11,186 nt of DNA from DAIDKA01 sp049792815 (GTDB lineage Bacteria; Pseudomonadota; Gammaproteobacteria; Steroidobacterales; Steroidobacteraceae): positions 1 to 11,186 of the forward strand of contig JBARBG010000003.1 in the NCBI GenBank assembly GCA_049792815.1, given 5' to 3'. Positions within the stretch are counted from its first letter, which is position 1; every line of letters starts with the position of its first letter. Shown in pieces: positions 7,439-11,186 of this stretch. Below the pieces are notes generated by a model. It was not told the DNA's origin and did not search any database. It saw only the letters and a list, made by a program, of their open reading frames with translations. The position numbers and the translations under genes were made by a program.

Positions 7439-8710
7439 ATGCCCGAATCCCGACGCTCCCTGCATCTGAACATGGCGACTCTGGCGGCACTGCTGGGCCT
7501 GCAGTTGGCCAGCTGCGCCGACGTGCCATCCGGGCCGGATCAGGCCCCGCCGGGCATACTCAGCCCCAGTCCGATCAACCGTCAGAGCGTGCCCGCACCC
7601 ACGGTGCCGGGCACGCGCCGGGCTGCTCCCCAGATGCCGGAGACGGGCGGTCCCCAGATCGCCTTGCTGCTGCCGCTGTCGGGCCGCCAGGGCGATGCAG
7701 CGCTGCAGGTCCGCGATGGCTTTCTGACGGCCTACTACTCGCTGCCCGCGGCGCAACGCTCGGGTCTGCGCGTCTATGACACCGGGCAGATGAGCATTGC
7801 CGCGGCGCTCGACCAGGCGACGACGGATGGCGCCGGTTTCATCATCGGCCCGCTGACCCGGGAGGAAGTCGCGGCCGCCGCCGCCTACAGCGGCCCGCGG
7901 CCACCGCTGCTGGTTCTGAACGCCCTCACCGGCCCGGCCCCCGCCGGCAACGCGCTGTACCAGTTCGCGCTCTCGCCCGAGGAGGAGGCGCGGCTGGTTG
8001 CGCGCCGTGTGGTCGCCGACGGCAACCGCGCCGGGGTTGCGCTGGTGCCCAGCGGTGAATGGGGGCAGCGGGTGCTCGCGGCGTTTACCCAGGAATTGAA
8101 CGCTGCGGGCGGGCAGCTGCTGGACACCGCCACCTACGATGCCGACAGCACCGACTACGCACCGGCCATCAGCCAGGTGCTGCGCGTCAACGAGAGCGAG
8201 GCGCGCGCCAAACGCCTGGAGTCCGTGCTGGGCACTCGCCTGAGCACCCAGTGGCGGCGCCGTGGTGATGTGAGCTTCATCTTTTCTCCCGGACAGGCGC
8301 AGGCCGAACGTCTGCTGCGTCAGCAGCTGAAGTTCTACTTTGCTGGCGACGTGCCCACCTACGCGACGGCCGCTGCTTTTGAACCCAACGCCAGTGCCAA
8401 CCAGGATCTGGATGGCCTGATTTTTCCCGATGCTCCGTGGCTGCTGGGCGGCGCGCTGGTCGACAGCGTTCGTGACGCCACCAATGCGGCCTGGCCGAGC
8501 GGAGGTCCGCGCCGCAGTATGCTGTTCGCCTTCGGCTTCGATGCCGCGCGCATGGCGACGGCGCTGCGCTCGATCCCCGCACAGAGCAGCGCCACCAGTC
8601 TCGCCGTGGACGGGCTGACCGGCCACCTCACCGTCGCCGCCGATGGCCATGTGCTGCGTGACCTGATGTGGGCGCAGATGCGCAATGGAGAGCCGCGGCT
8701 GCTGAACTGA
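7439..8710 (+). CDS. lpoA: Penicillin-binding protein activator LpoA (LppC), short form without TPR domain
   Basis: LpoA is an outer-membrane lipoprotein that reaches through the periplasm to stimulate the bifunctional peptidoglycan synthase PBP1A. The product has 423 residues. The signal peptide, with a basic start and hydrophobic core, ends at the lipobox LASC, making Cys26 the lipid-modified residue; Ala follows at +2, which fits outer-membrane sorting. A Pro-rich linker of about 45 residues leads into the type I periplasmic-binding-protein-like fold from about residue 73 (QIALLLPLSGRQGDAA) to near the end (the LppC domain). E. coli LpoA is about 680 residues because of a large N-terminal TPR domain; that domain is absent here, and rsmI upstream leaves no room for it. 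The ATG at 7439 gives a complete lipoprotein signal; AAGG 11 bases upstream is a weak ribosome binding site. A later ATG at 7472 would lose the basic start. Confidence 0.92.
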   Translation: MPESRRSLHLNMATLAALLGLQLASCADVPSGPDQAPPGILSPSPINRQSVPAPTVPGTRRAAPQMPETGGPQIALLLPLSGRQGDAALQVRDGFLTAYYSLPAAQRSGLRVYDTGQMSIAAALDQATTDGAGFIIGPLTREEVAAAAAYSGPRPPLLVLNALTGPAPAGNALYQFALSPEEEARLVARRVVADGNRAGVALVPSGEWGQRVLAAFTQELNAAGGQLLDTATYDADSTDYAPAISQVLRVNESEARAKRLESVLGTRLSTQWRRRGDVSFIFSPGQAQAERLLRQQLKFYFAGDVPTYATAAAFEPNASANQDLDGLIFPDAPWLLGGALVDSVRDATNAAWPSGGPRRSMLFAFGFDAARMATALRSIPAQSSATSLAVDGLTGHLTVAADGHVLRDLMWAQMRNGEPRLLN

Positions 8711-9082
8711 ATGCCCGCCACCGCCGCCCAAACGCTTGGCGCGCGTGCCGAGCGGGTCGCACTGGAGTACCTGCAGGGGCGCGGGCTCACGATACTTGAG
8801 CGCAACTACCGGCGACGCCTCGGAGAGATCGACCTGGTGGCCCTCGACCGGGGCGTATTGGTGATCGCCGAGGTGCGTACCCGCAGCCGTGAGGACTTCG
8901 GCGGCGCGGCGGCGAGCATCGGCAGGCTCAAGCAACGGCGCATCATTCGGGCGGCCAGCCAGTTGCTGCAGCAGCATCGCCACTATGCGGCGCTACCGGT
9001 GCGATTCGATGTGCTGATCGTCAGCGATCTTAAGTCCGAGGTACCGCAGGTGAACTGGCTGCGGCACGCCTTCGAGGCTTAG
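8711..9082 (+). CDS. yraN: YraN family (UPF0102) nuclease-like protein
   Basis: YraN proteins have a restriction-endonuclease-like fold; their cellular job is not established. The 123 residues carry the family signatures: an N-terminal helix GARAERVALEYLQGRGLTIL (9-28), RNYRRRLGEIDLV with Glu39 and Asp41, VIAEVRTRS near 51-59, GGAAASIGRLKQRRI near 64-78 and RFDVLIV near 98-104. The E-V-R arrangement takes the place of the E-x-K of typical PD-(D/E)xK nucleases; E. coli YraN, as I recall, also has EVR, so this does not mark it as dead. The ATG follows the lpoA TGA with no gap, so the two are almost certainly translated from one message. This lpoA-yraN pairing is common in gammaproteobacteria. 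Confidence 0.94.
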   Translation: MPATAAQTLGARAERVALEYLQGRGLTILERNYRRRLGEIDLVALDRGVLVIAEVRTRSREDFGGAAASIGRLKQRRIIRAASQLLQQHRHYAALPVRFDVLIVSDLKSEVPQVNWLRHAFEA

Positions 9083-9490
9083 CTATTTGACGACCTTGAG
9101 CTGCGGGCGCGGCCGGCCCTCTTCGGCGGCCGGTGGCTTGGGCGGTGAGGGAGGCTGCGGCCCGAGGTCAGCCTCCGAAAACACCATGCCCTCCCCGGTC
9201 TCGCGTGCGTAGATGCCGAGGATCGCGCCGATGGGCGCCTTGACGTGGTGGATGGCGCCGGCGAAGCGCGTGTCCAGCTCCAGCCATTCGTTGCCGATGG
9301 TCAGGCGCTCAGTGGCGTCGTAGCTGATGTTGAGAACGATCTTGCCGTCCTTCACAAAAGCGCGCGGCACATCCACCGCGTGCCGATCGACATCGATGAT
9401 GACATGGGGCGTCTGGGCGCCGTCGGTCATCCATTGATGCATGGCGCGCAGCAGGTATGGCCGCTTGGCAGGCAAGGACGTGTCGCTCAC
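9083..9490 (-). CDS. sspB: ClpXP protease specificity-enhancing factor SspB
   Basis: SspB is the adaptor that binds ssrA-tagged proteins released from stalled ribosomes and hands them to ClpXP for degradation. The product has 135 residues. The substrate-binding domain covers about 5-105, with RPYLLRAMHQWMTD at 10-23, TPHVIIDVD at 27-35, KIVLNIS at 50-56 and IGAILGIYARETGEGM at 87-102. A short Pro-rich linker ends in the ClpX-binding tail GRPRPQLKVVK at 125-135, which closely resembles the E. coli tail. The linker is shorter and less acidic than in E. coli. I chose the GTG at 9490-9488. It overlaps the sspA stop as GTGA and gives the family start; a frame running further upstream has no family match and lies inside sspA. 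The stop abuts the yraN stop on the other strand. Confidence 0.95.
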   Translation of the reverse strand: MSDTSLPAKRPYLLRAMHQWMTDGAQTPHVIIDVDRHAVDVPRAFVKDGKIVLNISYDATERLTIGNEWLELDTRFAGAIHHVKAPIGAILGIYARETGEGMVFSEADLGPQPPSPPKPPAAEEGRPRPQLKVVK

Positions 9491-10083
9491 GGCACCCGCA
9501 TTTCCTGTTCGGTGTCCGACAGGCTGTCGCGAAACGCCGGCCGGGAAAACACGTGGTTGGCGTACTTCAGGATCGCAGCGGAGGTCAGCTCGACCTCGTA
9601 GTACGGCAGCCGCCACAGCACCGGGGCAATGGTTGCGTCCACCATCGAAAACTCGTCGGAAAGAAAGTAGGGCCGCTGCTTGAACAGCTCTTCGCTTTGC
9701 ACGATGGTGTCCCGCAGCGTCTTGCGGCTCTTCATGGAGAGCTTGCGATCCGGCTCGGCCTCGATCTGGTGTACCAGCGGATACCAGTCGCGCTCGACGC
9801 GGTGCAGGGCCAGTCGGAACTGCGCGCGTGCCACCGGATCCACCGGCATCAGCGGCGGGTGCGGAAAGCGCTCATCGAGGTACTCCATGATGACCCGCGA
9901 GTCATACAGCACCAGATCACGATCCACCAGGGTCGGCAAGCTGTGATAGGGGTTCAGGTCGAGCAGGTCCTCCGGAAGTCGGCCCGGCTCGACGCTGATG
10001 ATGTCGATGCCGATACCCTTCTCTGCCAGCACAATGCGGGTCCGATGGCTCCACAGATCATTGGGAGCTGAAAACAGAGTCAT
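9487..10083 (-). CDS. sspA: Stringent starvation protein A SspA
   Basis: SspA binds RNA polymerase during starvation and stationary phase and alters promoter use; in E. coli it is needed for acid tolerance and phage P1 late transcription. The 198-residue product has a glutathione S-transferase fold: a thioredoxin-like N-terminal domain (1-80) with LWSHRTRIVLAEKGI at 10-24, NPYHSLPTLVDRDLVLYDSR at 44-63 and IMEYLDERFPHPPLMP up to residue 80, then an all-helical C-terminal domain with FSMVDATIAPVLWRLP at 145-160. The Pro-His-Pro at 74-76 corresponds to a surface patch found important in E. coli SspA. No catalytic Cys is seen near the N-terminus. I chose the ATG at 10083 because upstream codons of the open frame do not match the family. 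A 58-bp gap without an obvious terminator separates it from the cytochrome c1 gene. Confidence 0.95.
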   Translation of the reverse strand: MTLFSAPNDLWSHRTRIVLAEKGIGIDIISVEPGRLPEDLLDLNPYHSLPTLVDRDLVLYDSRVIMEYLDERFPHPPLMPVDPVARAQFRLALHRVERDWYPLVHQIEAEPDRKLSMKSRKTLRDTIVQSEELFKQRPYFLSDEFSMVDATIAPVLWRLPYYEVELTSAAILKYANHVFSRPAFRDSLSDTEQEMRVP

Positions 10084-10141
10084 GATGGACCGTCGGCTCG
10101 ACAAAGGGCTTACTCCGTGTCCCCATGTCCCGGGGTGAGCG

Positions 10142-11023
10142 TCAGTGGACGTTCTTCCAATACTCGCGCTTGAGCAGATAGGTGAGCGCCGTGAAAGCCA
10201 ACAGGAACAATACCACCTTGACGCCCAGTGAGCGGCGCTGAACCTGTGCCGGCTCGCCGACATAGTCCAGGAAATTGACCAGATCGCGCACCGTGGCCAG
10301 GTATTGCTCATGTGACTGGCTGCCGGGGGCAACCTGCACGAAATGATCGAACACCTGCTCCCCGCCGACCTTCTTGAACACCGCCACCTTGACGCCCTCC
10401 AATGTGGACAGCACATGGGGCATGGCCACGCTGGCAAGCTGAAGATTGTTCGCGCCGGTCAGGCGCGACGGATCCGAGTAGAACGTGGTCAGGAACCGGT
10501 ACAGATAGTTGGTGCCCCGCTCGCGCGCCATCAGCGACAGGTCCGGCGGCACCTTGCCGAACCAGTTCTGCGCGTCCGCGGACGGCATCGGCGTCATCAC
10601 ATAGTCGCTGGGCTTGGCACCTGCCGGCAGCACGTATTTCGCAAGCTGATCCGGTGGGATCTGCAGGTCATCCGCCATACGTGAGTAGCGCACGTACTTC
10701 AGCCCGTGGCAGCCGCGACAGTAGCCCGCGTAATCACGCAGGCCACGCTGCAGCGAGGCGGTATCGGACACCGAGTTCTCAGGCGTCCAGGATTCCCAGT
10801 CGCCGCCGAAGCCCTTCAGCCGCTCCTCTTCTTCCTGCTTCTTCTTGTCGTCCTGAAGCTGCTGGGTGGCCTTGGCACCCATCGCCATGGCGGCCTGCAC
10901 GCTGTTGGGCGCCGAGGCATCCGGAGCCGACGCATCGGCCGCCAGCGCCGCCGTCCCGGCCATCAGGCACACCGCAAATCCGAGGCTCAACAGGCCCTGT
11001 TTCGCGCAATTCACTCTAAGCAT
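10142..11023 (-). CDS. petC: Ubiquinol-cytochrome c reductase, cytochrome c1 subunit
   Basis: Cytochrome c1 of respiratory complex III takes electrons from the Rieske protein and passes them to a soluble cytochrome c in the periplasm. The product has 293 residues. A signal peptide (about 1-29, ending ALA-A) leads to the heme-binding CRGCH at 102-106, followed by GLKYVRYSRMADDL. AMPHVLSTLEG near 200-210 contains Met201, the expected axial ligand. A C-terminal membrane anchor (about 267-285) ends in KREYWKNVH. Between the signal peptide and the heme domain there is an unusual stretch of about 45 residues: Ala/Ser/Pro-rich and then strongly charged (DDKKKQEEEERLK at 58-70). The ATG at 11023 overlaps the end of the cytochrome b gene by 8 bases; TGAGG lies about ten bases upstream. 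A TTG nine bases earlier is less likely. Confidence 0.95.
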   Translation of the reverse strand: MLRVNCAKQGLLSLGFAVCLMAGTAALAADASAPDASAPNSVQAAMAMGAKATQQLQDDKKKQEEEERLKGFGGDWESWTPENSVSDTASLQRGLRDYAGYCRGCHGLKYVRYSRMADDLQIPPDQLAKYVLPAGAKPSDYVMTPMPSADAQNWFGKVPPDLSLMARERGTNYLYRFLTTFYSDPSRLTGANNLQLASVAMPHVLSTLEGVKVAVFKKVGGEQVFDHFVQVAPGSQSHEQYLATVRDLVNFLDYVGEPAQVQRRSLGVKVVLFLLAFTALTYLLKREYWKNVH

Positions 11024-11186
11024 GGGCCGCAAACCTCACGCGATCGGGTACTGGCTTGACCCGTTCCAGCCGGGTGTAGAACGGCATCAGCACGAAGAAG
11101 GCGAAGTAGCCCCCCGTGGCGAGCCGTCCCAGGATGATGTAGATCCCGACCGGCTCCTGCAGACCCAGGTACATGAGCCCCAGGAA
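11016..11186 (-). CDS. petB: Ubiquinol-cytochrome c reductase, cytochrome b subunit (C-terminal end only)
   Basis: Only the last 56 codons are in the window; the frame is open from base 11186 to the TAG at 11018-11016. The translation contains LGLQEPVGIYIILGRLATGG followed by a hydrophobic segment YFAFFVLMPFYTRLE and the tail RVKPVPDRV. This matches the last transmembrane helix and basic tail of bacterial cytochrome b of complex III. The position directly before cytochrome c1, with an 8-base overlap, is the usual operon order (Rieske, cytochrome b, cytochrome c1), so the Rieske gene is expected to the right of the window. Heme ligands and the quinol-site motif lie outside the visible part. 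Confidence 0.93.
   Translation of the reverse strand, partial: FLGLMYLGLQEPVGIYIILGRLATGGYFAFFVLMPFYTRLERVKPVPDRVRFAAHA

Noticed and set aside
7358..8983. Long open frame (541 codons) on the minus strand over lpoA and the start of yraN
   Set aside because: It lies opposite two recognisable genes, has low-complexity Arg/Gly/Ala-rich composition and no family motif. Long antisense frames are expected in DNA with this high GC at third positions.
9491..9616. Longer sspB starting at 9616
   Set aside because: The extra residues lie inside sspA in another frame and do not match SspB, while the GTG at 9490 gives the family N-terminus.
10084..10141. Possible terminator or promoter between petC and sspA
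   Set aside because: I found no stem with a T run and no -35/-10 pair in the 58 bases; read-through from the cytochrome genes is the simpler view.

Overview
The window is an ordinary, tightly packed piece of chromosome from a high-GC gammaproteobacterium. The lineage call rests on gene content and order. LpoA is essentially a gammaproteobacterial lipoprotein. The series dcw cluster - rnpB - rsmI / lpoA - yraN / sspB - sspA - cytochrome c1 - cytochrome b matches, as far as I recall, the arrangement in Pseudomonas and relatives, except that two genes often found after yraN (gmhA/diaA and dolP/yraP) are absent. MurE carries the DNPR motif of meso-diaminopimelate-adding enzymes, which fits a Gram-negative wall. 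I cannot name the genus; a deep-branching non-enteric group such as Xanthomonadales, Nevskiales or Steroidobacterales is possible but is a guess.

Region 1 (1-5984, minus strand) is the start of the division and cell wall (dcw) operon, read from right to left: promoter, MraZ operator, mraZ, rsmH, ftsL, ftsI, murE and murF (cut by the window edge). Every one of the five gene junctions is a 4-base start/stop overlap, so the operon is probably translationally coupled throughout. A perfect TTGACA box and a TATAGT box lie upstream, followed by three GTGGGN repeats at 10-bp spacing between the probable transcription start and the mraZ start codon. This is the expected layout for MraZ autoregulation.

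Region 2 (5985-6137) is non-coding and holds two inverted repeats, one of them a perfect palindrome followed by a T run. Region 3 (about 6138-6523) is the type A RNase P RNA gene on the minus strand. Its 5' end touches the stop codon of rsmI (6523-7383, minus), which encodes a 16S rRNA methyltransferase.

Region 4 (7439-9082, plus strand) holds lpoA, a short form without the N-terminal TPR domain, and yraN, which starts at the base after the lpoA stop. Region 5 (9083-11186, minus strand) reads cytochrome b (3' end only), cytochrome c1, sspA and sspB. The last pair encodes the stringent starvation protein and the ClpXP adaptor. yraN and sspB converge with their stop codons directly abutting.

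I see no mobile element, CRISPR array, tRNA or convincing unknown system. The points worth a second look are structural variants of known parts: the MraZ operator, the chain of overlaps, the TPR-less LpoA, the charged N-terminal insertion in cytochrome c1, the rsmI/rnpB junction and the palindrome upstream of the dcw promoter.
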